Shown: piece by piece, positions 11,870-23,567 of the stretch
Numbering within the stretch: position 1 is the first letter of the stretch
Layout: each line of letters begins with the position of its first letter
NCBI GenBank assembly: GCA_034336665.1
Contig: CM067584.1
Location: forward strand, 4,072,699 to 4,136,698
Direction of reading: 5' to 3'
From: Luscinia megarhynchos
Lineage: Eukaryota; Chordata; Aves; Passeriformes; Turdidae
DNA length: 64,000 bases
Made by a program: the position numbers and the translations under genes
The notes under the pieces: model-generated
Seen by the model: only the letters and a program-made list of their open reading frames with translations
The model's database searches: none
Told to the model about the DNA's origin: nothing

Positions 11870-12600
11870 GGGACAGAGCGGGGACAGGGGGGACAGAGGG
11901 GGACAGAGGGGACACAGAACAGTCACAGGAGGGACTGAGCAGGGACAGGGGGGACAGGGGACACAGAGCTGTCACAGGAGGGACTGAGCAGTGACAGAGG
12001 GACAGAGCAGGGACGGGGGGACAGAGGGGACAGGGGGGACACAGAGCTGTCACAGGAGGGCACAGAGCAGGGACAGGAGGGGACAGAGCAGGGACAGAGG
12101 GGACAGAGCAGTCACAGGAGGGGACACAGAGCTGTCACAGGAGGGGACACAGAGCTGTCAGCAGGAGGGGACAGAGCAGGGACAGAGCAGGGACAGAGCA
12201 GTCACAGGAGGGGACACAGAGCAGGGACAGGAGGGGACAGAGCAGGGACAGGAGGGCACAGAGCAGTCACAGGAGGGACAGAGGGGACAGAGCAGTCACA
12301 GGAGGGACAGAGGGGACACAGAGCAGTCACAGGAGGGGACAGAGCAGGGACAGAGGGACAGAGCAGTCACAGGAGGGACAGAGCAGTCACAGGAGGGACA
12401 GAGCAGTCACAGGAGGGACAGAGCAGGGACAGAGGGGACACAGAGCAGTCACAGGAAAGGACAGAGCAGGGACAGAGGGGACACAGAGCAGTCACAGGAG
12501 GGACAGAGCAGGGACAGAGGGACACAGAGCAGTCACAGGAGGGACAGAGCAGGGACAGAGCTGTCACAGGAGGGACAGAGCAGTCACAGGAGGGACTGAG
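11870..12600. repeat. Minisatellite, ~20-bp GGGACAGAGCAG-type units
   Basis: Tandem repeat built from two alternating modules, 'gggacagagcag' and 'tcacaggag'. They are joined in varying order into units of about 12-33 bp over 730 bp. The + strand is strongly purine-rich. It is open in some frames, which is a by-product of the repeat, not a gene. Confidence 0.95.
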
Positions 12601-14255
12601 CCCTGCAGGCTGCTCTGGCCGCTCTGTTCCTCCCGTGTCCTGGCCGTGCCCTGCAGCCCCAGCCTGGAGCAGGATTTGGCACAGAGCTCTCAGCCGGCTC
12701 TGCCTGCAGACACTCAGAATTCTGGGGTGTCCTGGGCTGGAGGGACCCCCAGGGACCATGGGCTGCCCCCCTGGCCCTGCCGGTGCTTCCCTAACCCAGG
12801 GATGGGATCCCTGCCCCAAGACCCTTTGCCTTTTGTTCCTGCAACCTTTTCTCCCTGGCAACTGCTCCCAGGGATTTCCCCAGCCCATGTGTGCTCTGAC
12901 AGATAATTAACCTTTCAGCAGCTTGATTAGCCAGGAGCTGCTGCTGCCCTGCCTGAGAAAGCAGCAACTTCCCTGGAAAACCACTTTTCTCTCATCCCAG
13001 CTTGATTTTTTAAAAAATTCAGTCAATGGACACTGATTCTTCACCATATGACCTTTGTGTGTGTTGATTCTGGGTAACATGAAGAAAAGACAACATTTGG
13101 CTTGTGACTAGAGGCAATTCATCATTTTTTAAAGCATTAAAAAAAAACCAAACCTATAATTTGTGTAAAACTAACACTGTATTTTTTCACAGCTGTGAAG
13201 ATATTTCACTGCTCCTATTTGGAATGTTTCAAGAGAAGTCTCCAATTCTGGTGTGGTTTTCTTTCCCTTTCCCTGAGATGTGGGGTACTTTGAGATAAAA
13301 GAAAATTTCCCTCAATGCATAAACTACATTGTGTTTCACTTTGAGGATAAGAACAAGGAGATTTGCCTCAAGATGAGGGGGCATAAAATGAGTAAAATCT
13401 GCATCTCTTTGCTTGGCTATTGGAGCAAAGATAAGGTGTGATACACATTGGCAGCATTAGGCTCAGACAGGGAAATAAGGACTAGGATTTGGCCTAAGAT
13501 GTTCTGTAAAGCATTTAATCCCAGCAGCTGCACAGCCTGTGTTACCCAGCAGGTCCTGGTTTTTTCTAGCTGTGTTTTTCCTCTATGAACACTGTAGGGT
13601 GGGATAACACCTGCTTTTATGAGGCCATTTATACATCAAATTAAATATAAATTTATATCTATTTGTCTGTGCTGAGCTTTAGTCTCCTGCAGGGTGCTGG
13701 TAGATGCTCAGATATTCTGACCTGTGCTGCCTCTGCCTCCCTTTGGATTTCCCTGGCCAGGGAGCAATCACCCAAATTGTTTGTATTGCCAAAGGTATCT
13801 CTGCTGCTTTCCCTGGCTTGCTGTATTTATCCCCCACCTCTGCCAAAACTCCCAATTTTTGTTCCAAGAGGGATGTGCAGTCTCCTGGCTTTAAGCAATG
13901 AGCAGTTTTTTGTGTCTGTGCTTTCATTCAGCATCCCTGAGTTCCTCATCATTCTGCCCTGAGCTGCCTCTGGGCTGTTCTGTGCTGAATTGCTGAGAGC
14001 TCTGCCTCAGCAAGGTGATTTTCCAAGAATTTATCTGGAAAATTGCAGCTGTATTCTGGTAGATCAGAATCTGCTGTGCCCTGGGTTTGCTGGGGAAGGT
14101 GAATTTCTGGGGTGGCTGTGGCAGGGCAGGGCCAGCCCTGATCTCTGCTCAGTTCCTGCAGAGCAATCCAGGCTCATTCCCCCCCCAGGCTCTCTCAGGG
14201 CTTTAAAGCCCTCATGGGTGGCTCCTTCCTCCCCCTTTCAGGGTCTGTGTCTGAC
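12601..14255. other. Intergenic sequence, no gene seen
   Basis: A possible antisense remnant of an old CR1 lies at about 12720-12800 ('ggctggagggacccccaggg'). Nothing else is recognised. Confidence 0.5.
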
Positions 14256-14605
14256 AAATCCTGGAATGTTTTAGGTTGGAAAGGACCTTAAATCCCATCG
14301 GTGCCACCCCTGCCGTGGGGACACCTGGCCTGGGGCACATCCAGGGGCAGCCACAGCTGCTCTTGTGACTTGTGCCAGAGCCTCATCACCCTCACCAGGG
14401 AGAAATGTCTTCCCAATATCCATCCATCCCTTCCCTCTGGCAGTTTGAACCATTCCCTGTGTCCTGTCCCTCCACCCCTTGGAAATTCTCTCTCCATTTT
14501 CCCCTTCAGGTACTGGAACCCCCCAATTAGGTCACCCCAAACCTTCTCTTCTCCTGGCTGGACAATCCCAATTCTCTCAACCTTTCCTCACAGCAGAGCT
14601 GCTCC
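14256..14605 (-). mobile_element. CR1 LINE 3' fragment
   Basis: It opens with 'ttaggttggaaaggacctta' and runs through 'tcatcaccctcaccaggga', 'gtcctgtccctccacccc' and 'ctcctggctggacaatccc'. This is a 350-bp antisense CR1 3' end, one of the longer copies here. Confidence 0.85.
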
Positions 14606-15166
14606 GTCTGCCCAAAAGGAGGATGAGGAAATAAAGAAAAATAAAAAGGCGAACCCTATTTCCTTTCCTGGATCACACCTCTGTTTCCTTGCCATGGAAC
14701 AGGTCTCTGCTCCCATGCACACCAGCAGTCTGGGCCTCTGGAAAACTCTCAGGTGGGGAATTTTAATTGCTGAGTACTTTTGAAACCCTTGCTGTAAGCA
14801 CTTGAGGGTTTTTTCTGTCAGGATGGGCGTCTGGCCAGTGAATTTCTGTTGTGCCTTCTCACCTTAACAGGGGATCTGAGGAGATCCCTGACCGTGCTGT
14901 GAGTTATTTCTCTGTTGTTTCTGGCTTTGCTGCAGTCCCAGGCTGGCAAAGGAGCTGCCCTGCAGGCTCTCAGAGGGATTTCCAGCCCCAGGGATCCTCC
15001 CCTGGAATGTGGGGCTGTTTGCAGCAGCTTGACCAGACCTGTGCCTGGGGCTGGGCTCCTCTGCCTTCACCTCAGTGCTCATCCAGGGCTGAAGGATTAT
15101 TCTGCTGACAATCCAGGGAATGAGCCAGCTGGGAGGTTTCAGAGCCTCCCCATCTCCTGATGGGGC
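14606..15166. other. Intergenic sequence, no gene seen
   Basis: No coding exon, RNA gene or named repeat is recognised between the CR1 copy and the LTR-like element. Confidence 0.5.
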
Positions 15167-15794
15167 TGTGCCACAGCCCAGGTGCCTCCTTAGCCTGAGA
15201 TCCCCTCAGCAGGACATGCAGTGGTTTAAACCCTGTTCTTTCCCAAAGCTGCTGATGAGAGATTGCAGGAGGCTGTTTCAGAGGCTCCAAGGATTGTTGA
15301 TTGTTCCTTGTCTCAGGAACTCTCTGCCCGGCTCACAGCGTCTGCCCAGCACCCAGGATGGAATCTGCCTGCTGAGGGCAGGGCTGATCTCACACAGTCT
15401 GAATTACCTGCTGAATGTTTGTAACAACTTTCCAATGCAATACAGTCTTGTTAAACAGTCCAGCTCTGTCCCCATCCAATCTAAAATGCCAGCATGTCAC
15501 CCAGCACGGATGGCACGGAGAAGGAGGAGGAAGAGGCATCCACACCCCAAATTCTCCATCTTGGCCACGTGTCCCTTATCACAAACATTCCCAAAAGTCT
15601 ATTTATCTGCGTTCTAACAACCTCATTTACACTTTACTAATTTTGGTGGCTTGTTTCCATTCCCTCTGTGTTGGTAATTTCCCCCAGGGGTTGGAATTCA
15701 CACCAGGGTCTCACTCAGGGGGTCTCTGGGACATTCACCAGGGGGTTTGAGACCCCCAGAGAGGCCAGAGGGTGCACCCAGGGCTCCCACAGGG
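15167..15794 (+). mobile_element. Solo-LTR-like element, copy 1
   Basis: A ~630-bp element starting TGTGCCACAGCCCAGG and ending near 'gggctcccaca'. It is nearly collinear with an inverted copy at 23568-24198. The 3' half (about 15460-15760) is nearly identical between the two, including 'ccaaattctccatcttggcc' and 'ggtggcttgtttccattccc'. A TG start, a CA end, two copies of equal length and no internal coding region suggest a solo LTR of an avian endogenous retrovirus. The family name is not known to me. Confidence 0.65.
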
Positions 15795-16100
15795 CTGCTC
15801 CAGCTCGGAGCCTCTGCTGAGTGTCTGAGGGAGGGAAGGAGGGCACTGCAGGGTGACTCAGAGCCTGCACGAGTTGTTCTGCCAGGGCCTGGCCCTGATG
15901 CATTCAGGTTTATCCAGGCATAGCTGAGTGGGATGGAATGGTCTGGAGTTCTGTGATGATCTTTGTCTAAGTCACAGTGAGGTTTCTTTCAGGGGAAGTC
16001 TGATATTTAAGTCCCTTCTCTTCCTTTACTTTATCCATCACTCCCTTCCTTCCTCCCAAGTTTAAGGTTGGAGGGCCATGCTGGTGCTGATTTAACTTTC
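15795..16100. other. Intergenic sequence, no gene seen
   Basis: Short unremarkable stretch between the LTR-like element and an A/C-rich tract. Confidence 0.5.
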
Positions 16101-16315
16101 CACAAAAAAAAAAAAAAACCAACAACAAAAACCCACAAAACCAAAACCAAACCAAAAAAAACCAAACAAAACAACAACAAAAAAACCCCAAACAAACACA
16201 TTAAAAAAACCACACCAAAAAAACTCAAAACAAAGAACACATAAAAAACCCACAAAAATAACCAACAAAACCCCCCAAAACAAAACAAAACAAAAAGAAA
16301 ACACCAACAACAAAA
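16101..16315. repeat. A/C-rich low-complexity tract (CAAA/CCAAA type)
   Basis: About 215 bp composed almost only of A and C on the + strand, beginning with an A-run. It could be an expanded tail of a retroposon or an independent simple repeat. Confidence 0.9.
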
Positions 16316-17021
16316 CCTCAGAAGGAACCTGCATGTGTTCAGCACCCACAAAGATCCCAGGCAAAGCACCTGGACCTGCAGCTGTTCAGTATAGAGAACA
16401 TCAACCCCCAGAGAGTTTGGAAATATTTTGTGAGGTGTACAGGATGATTTTGGAGGTTGCTTAGGATTTCTCCTTTCCTTTCCCCACTAGAAATGAAACA
16501 ACATTTGTCACTAAGGTGGAAGAAATCCTTTTTTCATCACAGATAGGCTCCTGTAGGAGCATTATTTATTTTTTTATGATAAAGGAAAACACTTTTTTCC
16601 TCAGCTGTGAGGAGTAAATAGCAAAGTGTGGCTGTTTGCAGCAGTTCCTCTTTTGGGATGGCTCCCACTGCTGTGCTGCCATCACAGAGGGGCAGCCCAA
16701 GTTAAAGAGGGAGCATAAGAGAAGTTCAGAAGCTTCAGTGGACTGGAACAGGAGAGCTCAGCACAGCAGCAGGAGATGGTGAGCAAAGAGCCAAGAGGGA
16801 GCAGCAGAGGCTCCCAGAGCTCTGCCAGCAGTGGGTTCTCCAGGAACTGGAGCAGAGGATGTTTCAGGATGTGTTTGGAGCAGACTGTGGGTTTGCACTT
16901 CCCCTGGAGAGTACAAACAGAGCAGGGAAAATGAGAATGTCAGGCTGGGGGCAGCACAGGGAGCTCAGCAGGGCTTGGTTTTGGAGGAGGAAATGTCCTC
17001 ACTCAGTGCAGGTGAATAATC

Positions 17022-17187
17022 GTGGGCAGGCCCTGGCAAAAGTCACCCAGAGGAGCTGAGGCTGCCCTGGCAGTGTCCCAGGCCAGGCTGGGACAATCTG
17101 GGACAGTGGGAGTGTCCCTGCCATGGCAGAGGTGGCACTGGGTGAGATTTGAGTCCCTCCCAACCCAAACCATGCCATGATTCCATA
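17022..17187 (+). mobile_element. CR1 LINE 3' fragment
   Basis: It holds 'ggcaggccctggcaaaag', 'gagtgtccctgccatggc' and the terminal 'ccctcccaacccaaaccatg'. Sense strand is +. Confidence 0.8.
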
Positions 17188-17233
17188 TTTAGGTGGGATT
17201 TTGGGAGTAAATATTGGGAAAGGGGCTGGGATG

Positions 17234-17385
17234 GAATTCCCAGAGGAGCTGAGGCTGCCCCTGGATCCCTGTGAGTGTCCCAGGCCAGGCTGGGACAATC
17301 TGGGGCAGTGGGAGTGTCCCTGCCATGGCAGGGGTGGCTCTGATGGGATTTGAGTCCCTCCCAACCCAAAGCATGCCATGATGTC
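17234..17385 (+). mobile_element. CR1 LINE 3' fragment, tandem neighbour of the previous copy
   Basis: It repeats 'ccagaggagctgaggctgcc' and 'gtgggagtgtccctgccat' of the copy at 17022, in the same orientation and about 212 bp further on. The pair may be a local tandem duplication, not two insertions. A shorter CR1 end follows at about 17512-17558. Confidence 0.8.
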
Positions 17386-18140
17386 TGTCACTTTGGAGAC
17401 TGAAGTGCTTCTGCAATAAATAACCTGTTAGCAACTATCAGCTGTGCTCATTTGAGAAAATAACCCCTACAAAGCTGGTGCCCAAGAGCACCAGGGGTCT
17501 GAACCTCACAATGATGATTTTAAGGTCCCTTCCCACCCAGACAAATCTGTGATCCCACAATTTCTGCATTCTCCTGCCTGGAGACTTGAGAGCAGCTGGG
17601 CAAGGGCCAAGGGGAGCAGCAAGGCCAAGAGTTTGTCCAGCAGCAGGGCCAGAGCACAGAGCTGAGCTGCCCCAGCAGAGGCCCCTCATTGTGCCAGGAC
17701 TTCCAAGGGAGGTTTGTGACGCTGGGGAGGTGGGGAAAGGGCCCTGGCTGTGTAAGGACCAGCAAAACTGGGCCCTTCTGGATAATTGATTAATTACTCT
17801 CATTTTATTAGGCAATGTATTAAGTAGGGTTCAGTGCATTAACAACTCATTAACTGGGGCAGCCAGGGACAAGCACAAGGAGCACATGCAATTGGATTTT
17901 CACAAGGGCTGCAGAACTCCCTCACATGCACACAAAACCCCTTTGAAGCCCCAAAACATCCCAAAACATGCTGCACCCTGGAGCACAGCTGAGCTGAGCT
18001 GCTCCCCCAGGCCTGACTCTGGCCCTCACATCCTGATGGCCACAAATAAAACATGTTTGTGAGGTTTGCTTTAAAGCTGCAGGAAGAGTTGGGAATCCTC
18101 TCCACAGCCCCATGAAGGAGCAGGGGGGAGAGAGGCCAGA

Positions 18141-18267
18141 GGAGCCCCAGGATGAGCAGGGGGAAGGACATGGAAGTGTTGGGGAGAGCCCAGAGGAGCC
18201 CCAGGATGAGCAGGGGGAAGGACATGGAAGTGTTGGGGAGAGCCCAGAGGAGCCCCAGGATGAGCAG
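18141..18267. repeat. 54-bp tandem repeat, about 2.4 copies
   Basis: Starts of the shared block 'ggagccccaggatgagcagg' fall at 18141, 18195 and 18249, an exact 54-bp period. Copies are almost identical, so the duplication is recent. It abuts the 5' end of the next CR1 copy. Confidence 0.9.
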
Positions 18268-18629
18268 GGGGATGGAGCAGCTCTGCTGGGAGAGCTGGGA
18301 TTGTCCAGCCTGGAGAGGAGAAGCTTTGGGGTGAGCTCAGGGTGACCTTCCAGTGCCTGGAGGAATCTAGAAGAAAGATGGAGAGAGACTTGCCAAGGGC
18401 CTGGAGTGCCAGGACACAGGGAATAGCTTCCCACTGCCAGAGGGCAGGGCTGGATGGGATTTTGGGAAAGAATTCCTGGCTGAAGGTGGGAGGGGCTGGG
18501 ATGGAATTCCCAGAGCAGCTGTGGCTGCCCCTGGATCCCTGGAATGTCCAAGGCCAGGCTGGGATAACCTGGGCAGTGGGAGTGTCCATCTTTAATGCCC
18601 TTTCCAGCCCAAACCATTCTGTGATTCCA
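18268..18629 (+). mobile_element. CR1 LINE 3' fragment (long copy)
   Basis: It contains 'gagctgggattgtccagcct', 'tggagaggagaagctttggg', 'tgaccttccagtgcctgga', 'gagagacttgccaagggcct' and the terminal 'cagcccaaaccattctgtga'. It spans about 360 bp of the CR1 3' region, sense +. Confidence 0.9.
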
Positions 18630-18739
18630 TGGTGCCAGTGGACACCAGTCCATAGCCCAGGCTTCATTTGGGCAGGAGGCTCTGACAGTGTTTGGGCACT
18701 TGGTGCATTTGTGGCTATAGGAGAGCAGCAAAAAGGATA

Positions 18740-18995
18740 ATGCAACACAATTCTTTGTGCAATGGAGAAGCAAAAGAGCTTTATTTAAAGAAACACCACA
18801 CTTATACAGGGTAGTGCAAAACAGAAAAGACTCATTGGGCCAAGAAGGCAACACCTCTTTGAAATCATGCTTTGTGCAAAACATCATGAGATACTCACAC
18901 AGCTCTCATGCACCCAGAAGGTTACAATTTCTTTTGTTATCATTTCTTTTGTTATTTCTTTTGTTATCATTTCTTTTTGTTATCATTTCTCATCC
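18740..18995 (-). repeat. LTR-like fragment with a TTCTTTTGTTATCA short tandem repeat
   Basis: On the - strand it reads 'aaataaagctcttttgc' followed by a terminal-repeat-like sequence. On the + strand its far end has four to five copies of 'tttcttttgttatca' at about 18929-18990. It may be a truncated LTR. I cannot assign a family. Confidence 0.35.
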
Positions 18996-21900
18996 TTGTG
19001 CAGCCTGAGAAACCCAAGGCTTCAAGGCTGCTTTTCCCCTGGCTCCCAGCAGCCTCCAACAACAGGCACTGGGCAGTGCCAGAGTCCAGCAATTCCCAAA
19101 AAAAGCCACCCCAATCCCCATCCTGCCACTCATCCTCACGCCCAGCAGAGCAGTGCCTCGGGGCAGCACCAACCAAAAATCCTCCTGGCAAACCTCAGGA
19201 TCAGGGCTGGCAGCCTTGGCTGAGCACTTTGTGGTGATGAATGCAGGGTGAGGGGCTCAGGGGGCTCTTCCCCCACCACACCTGGGCTCTGCAGGGCAGG
19301 ACTGACTCTCATGCAGTGCTGAAAGGTGATTTTGGGTGCTCAGGGTGATGGATACAGCACAGGAACAAGGGTCTATTTATAGGCCTCTCCTCAAGATCTA
19401 TGAACTGTGGGCTGGAAGGTTTTCCCAGCAGCAAAGCTGAGTGTGGGAACTGCTGACAGATTGGAGCAGGGCTGTGCTGGGCATGGGTGCAGCAGAGATG
19501 GATGCAGCAATTATGATGAAGGCAAAATCTGCTGACAAATTGGCTGGCTCCCTTTTTTCCTCCCAGTTAGGAGTGACAAATGGTTTCATTTACATTACTT
19601 CCTACATTAAACAACAGCATGGCCAACAGCCTGGAGATCCATCTAAGGGTGCATTTTATTGTGGGTTTTTTGGGAGGTTCCCAGTGAATTTTGCTTTTGG
19701 TTCTAGTCTGTTAGGTCCCTGCAATGTGGCAATGTTTGCAAGAAGGAAGGATTACAGTGCAATTAAAATTCCTTGTCCTTTTTCTTTCTCCTTACTGGCA
19801 CTCCTGTGTGAGAAATGGATTGTTTCTGTCTGGAAGATCCAATTAAGAGTCAGCACTGAAAGCCTTTACAACTCAACATAGGTGGAGCAGGAGTGCTGCA
19901 GGATATTTTATTTATTTCACATTCTTCAATAATTTTCACTTGATATGATAATTAGAAATATCATAAACATAGATAGGGATAAGTCTGGTTTACAGTGCTG
20001 AAAATGCTGTCTATACTTTCCAAAAATGGGATTAACCAAATCTAACTTGCTCTCTGTGCAGGAGAATGCTGAGACCTTTCTCAGTAAGAATTAACATTTT
20101 AGTGGGCTCTGATTCAATTCTCCCAGACAGTGTTGAAAATTTTAATCAGGTGTTATTTTTAACTGTGGCTACAGGAAAAAACTAATTTCTAGGAACAGGA
20201 GGATAGTGAAGAGAAACTGTGAGCAGTGCTTTAGTTGGATTTGGCTTCATCTTCTTTGGATGCGAGTTTTTCTCAAAGTGTCTGTTTACCAAAAGCAGCT
20301 CCTGATCAATGTCTGTGAGTAATTTTGGGCTGTGCTGAGGAGTCTCAGCAGCCTGAACCCCCCCTGCTGTGGGTCCCTGTGCCAAACAGCCCCCACCCCT
20401 TGCCAGAAACCTGTTTGTCACCCCCAAATCTGACAATCCTGAAAATCCTGCTGCTCCCCCCTCTGCAGAATCAGCACAAAGGGATTTCTTTCCTCCCTTG
20501 CCTTTGGGATTTCTTTCCTCCTTTGCCTTCTTTGGGCTGTGGAGAGTTGGGCTTTGGGCACAGGAAGCACCAGTGGTGCCCCAGTTTCAGTTTCTGTCTC
20601 ACCACCAGTGGGCACAGAGTTGTGTCAGCTCCAGCTCCTGGGGACACAGGCTGAGCTCAGAGTGCTCTGAAACCTTCCTGTGCCAAACTGATCCAGCAGG
20701 GCATCCTCTGCTGCTGGTTTTGGGGTTTCTGGCAGGGGTTTGTACAAAACTTCACAAATGCTGCACATCCAAGGCCATTTCCCTCAGTTCTTTTATTTAT
20801 TTAATTGATTTGTTTAAGCTAAGAGTGGACATTCCTCAGTAACACAGAAAACAGGACAAACCCAAGGCAAAGGCAGATTTTGGGAGAGGCTTGGCAATGG
20901 GTAACCAAGGCAATGTGGCCTCCTGAAATCAGTGCTTGCAGCAGCCTCCCCATTTTGTGTGCAGAATGGTCAGCATGAAAAATCAGGGAAGACAAGGTTC
21001 TGTATGATTGCATTCTCTCACAGGATTCACAAGGTGAGGCACCTGGCAGAATCTCCAGGCAGGGTGTCAGTGGTGCTGGCTGGAAGCTGGGCCAGCTGCG
21101 GGGTGGATGGTCATTGCTGGTGGGGTCATGGCCTCACAAGTGGTGCAAGAGGCTGGTTCTGCTAATCCAGAAATGAAAATAGAGATTGCAAGATTTTTGG
21201 CAAAAGTGGTCCCAGCCTGCTCCGTTTTTACAGTCTGAATCTCTGCCAGAACTCAGACAGCAACTGTTTATTAATAGAGGGGGAAATGCAGCCCAAAGCT
21301 GTCCCTGAATGGGAAAATTCCTCCGGGTCTGACTTTAATCACTCGATTGGACATGGGGATAAACAGGAGGGAGACACAGGAGTGTTTTAAGGCAGTTTTG
21401 TGTTCCCATCATCTGCTAAAAGCCCCGGGGTGGGCAGGTATTGTGGCTGCTTTCACTGACATTCACACTGTGATGTTCTTTGGCTGATCATGGCTTTCCT
21501 TTCACTGAATTTCCCTCCAGCATCTCTCCTGGTGGATACAGAAGTTGTGATTTTGGGCTTGCAGGGAGAGGATCTTGCATGGATCTGGACCAGAGCTCAG
21601 CTTTGGGGTTTCTTACAGTTTGGGGCTGCTCTCTGTCCCAGTCAGTCCTTCTGGATCAGCTTTGCTGTGTTTGTGGGGACAATCAGACCTGCTGGGAGAT
21701 GGGCTCAGCTCAGCCCCAGCACATCTGGGAGCTGGCACCCCTGGGGCTGAACCAGCCCTGAATTCATTCCACACAGCCCCATCCAGGTGCTCAGGCACAG
21801 AGGCTGAGCCAGAGAGCGAGCCCAGCCCTGCAGGAACCTCACGGGCAGGTTTGGAGCTGCTCCTGGACACCTGAGAGTCCCTTGTCACATCCTTGTCACA

Positions 21901-22171
21901 TCCTTGTGACACCCCAGCAGCAGCACAGCTTTAACCTGCTGGGAGAGGATAAACCACAACTGATAAACTGCCTGGGGAAAGGCTTTAGGGAAGGGCTCTG
22001 TATCCACAGATGGTTTTATTCCATTTTTTTGTCATATAAAGTGAGCCCAAATCTCTTTATTCTGCAGCCAGGGGTGACTTTTTTGGCTGCTCCATCACCT
22101 GGAGAGTGAGGGGGTGGGTGGCTGTGCTTTGTCTTCAGCTGGGCCTGGTTTCAGAGTGTTTAAGCTAAAAT
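18996..22171. other. Intergenic sequence, no gene seen
   Basis: About 3.2 kb of mixed sequence with no coding exon, RNA gene or repeat family that I can support. Confidence 0.5.
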
Positions 22172-22895
22172 TCGGTGGGAATTCCATGGACAGGGGATGC
22201 TGTGCTGTTCAGTGGGAATTCCACGGGCAGGGGATGCTGGTGCTGTTCAGTGGGAATTCCATGGACAGGGGATGCTGTGCTGCTCAGTGGGAATTCCATG
22301 GATAAGGGGGATGTGGGTTCTGTTCAGTGGGAATTCCATGGACAATGGGGGGGATGTGGGTTCTGTTCAGTGGGAATTCCACGGGGTCAGGGGGATGTGG
22401 ATTCTGCTCAGTGGGAATTCCAGGGGTCAGGGGATGCTGTGCTGTTCAGTGGGAATTCCAGGGGTGATGCTGTGCTGTTCAGTGGGAATTCCAGGGTCAG
22501 GGGGATGTGGGTTCTGTTCAGTGGGAATTCCAGGGGTGATGATGTGCTGCTCAGTGGGAATTCCAGGGGCAGGGGATGCTGTGCTGCTCAGTGGGAATTC
22601 CAGGGGCAGGGGATGCTGTGCTGTTCAGTGGGAATTCCAGGGTCAGGGGGATGTGGATTCTGTTCAGTGGGAATTCCAGGGTCAGGGGATGCTGTGCTGC
22701 TCAGTGGGAATTCCAGGGTCAGGGGGATGTGGATTCTGTTCAGTGGGAATTCCCGGGGCAGGGGGATGCTGGATTCTGCTCAGTGGGAATTCCCGGGGCA
22801 GGGGGATGTGGATTCTGCTCAGTGGGAATTCCCGGGGCAGGGGATGCTGTGCTGCTCAGTGGGAATTCCCGGGGCAGGGGCTGCTGTGCTGTGGG
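22172..22895. repeat. Minisatellite with 19 GGGAATTCC motifs
   Basis: Nineteen tandem units of about 30-45 bp. Each has 'cagtgggaattcc' (the first reads 'cggtgggaattcc'), followed by 'aggggcaggggatgctgtgc' or variants. Every unit carries an EcoRI site within GGGAATTCC, and the last four read GGGAATTCCC, which fits the NF-kB consensus. Unit length varies by insertion of G's and by swapping of a 'gatgctgtgctg' and a 'gatgtggattctg' module. Confidence 0.95.
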
Positions 22896-23450
22896 AGCAG
22901 CCCCAGGACGGGACGCAGCCCCGTGTCCGCAGCAGCTCCGCAGAGCCGCATTCTGCTGCCATTGCTATAGTAACTTTGTGCCTGCTGGTTTTGTTCTGAA
23001 AGCCTCGCCGCGGCTCCAGCTGATGCCCTGCTGCTCCAAACATCCCCGCTCTCCTTGTTAACCCCTGAGTGCGCGGCGCCTTTTAGCCGGGGGCTCCTTT
23101 GTGAGCTGGCGCTTTCTTCCTTTGTCTCGGCGCACTCCACAATGGGCCATATGGCCATGGCACACAAAGAGGGGAATTCGGGAGCTTCTCCCGCTTGGAT
23201 TCTGGCAGGAGGCGATGCTGGTGGGCGTTCTGGGGAGGCAGCAGCTCGCAGCGGTGTTTTTTGCAGGATGAGCAGGTCCGGCAGCCGCAGCGCTCTGAGC
23301 GCTGACTTTGTGCTGTTTTATCACCAAGGCAGCTCTTTTCCTTCTCTGCCAGCTGCTGCTACCGTGAAACATCCCAGAGCAGGGCTGCCTTTGTCCTGGA
23401 CCCGCTGGTTTGTGGGTTTTTTTATCCGATGTTATCCTTGCCACAGAACA
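22896..23450. promoter_or_regulatory. CpG-rich segment without an assigned gene, with RFX-type X-box
   Basis: CpG-dense 550-bp block directly after the GGGAATTCC array. It contains ATTGCTATAGTAAC at 22961-22974, one mismatch from a palindromic RFX X-box, and several GC-rich motifs. No recognised exon is adjacent, so it is either a promoter of an unannotated transcript or a distal element. Confidence 0.4.
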
Positions 23451-23567
23451 GAAGAGGCTGGTTCGGGTTAAAGGAGGAGAAACTCCCCCAGAACTGGGCA
23501 AGGAGCTCAGGAATTGAACCATTAATGGCCTTTGTCTAGGACAGAACTCAAATAACCTTGAAAATGA

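Noticed and set aside
11991..12599. 202-codon open frame on the + strand rich in Gln, Ser, Arg and Asp
   Set aside because: Direct translation of the GGGACAGAGCAG minisatellite.
16101..16315. A/C-rich tract as a poly(A) tail of a processed pseudogene
   Set aside because: No gene-like sequence precedes it on the + strand; it reads better as a simple repeat.
17922..18887. 321-codon open frame on the - strand
   Set aside because: Antisense to a CR1 copy and the 54-bp tandem repeat; no resemblance to the CR1 reverse transcriptase or any known family.
22175..22999. 274-codon open frame on the + strand with SVGIPG-type repeats
   Set aside because: It is translation of the GGGAATTCC array. Three + frames are open over the same stretch and the repeat length varies without frame conservation.
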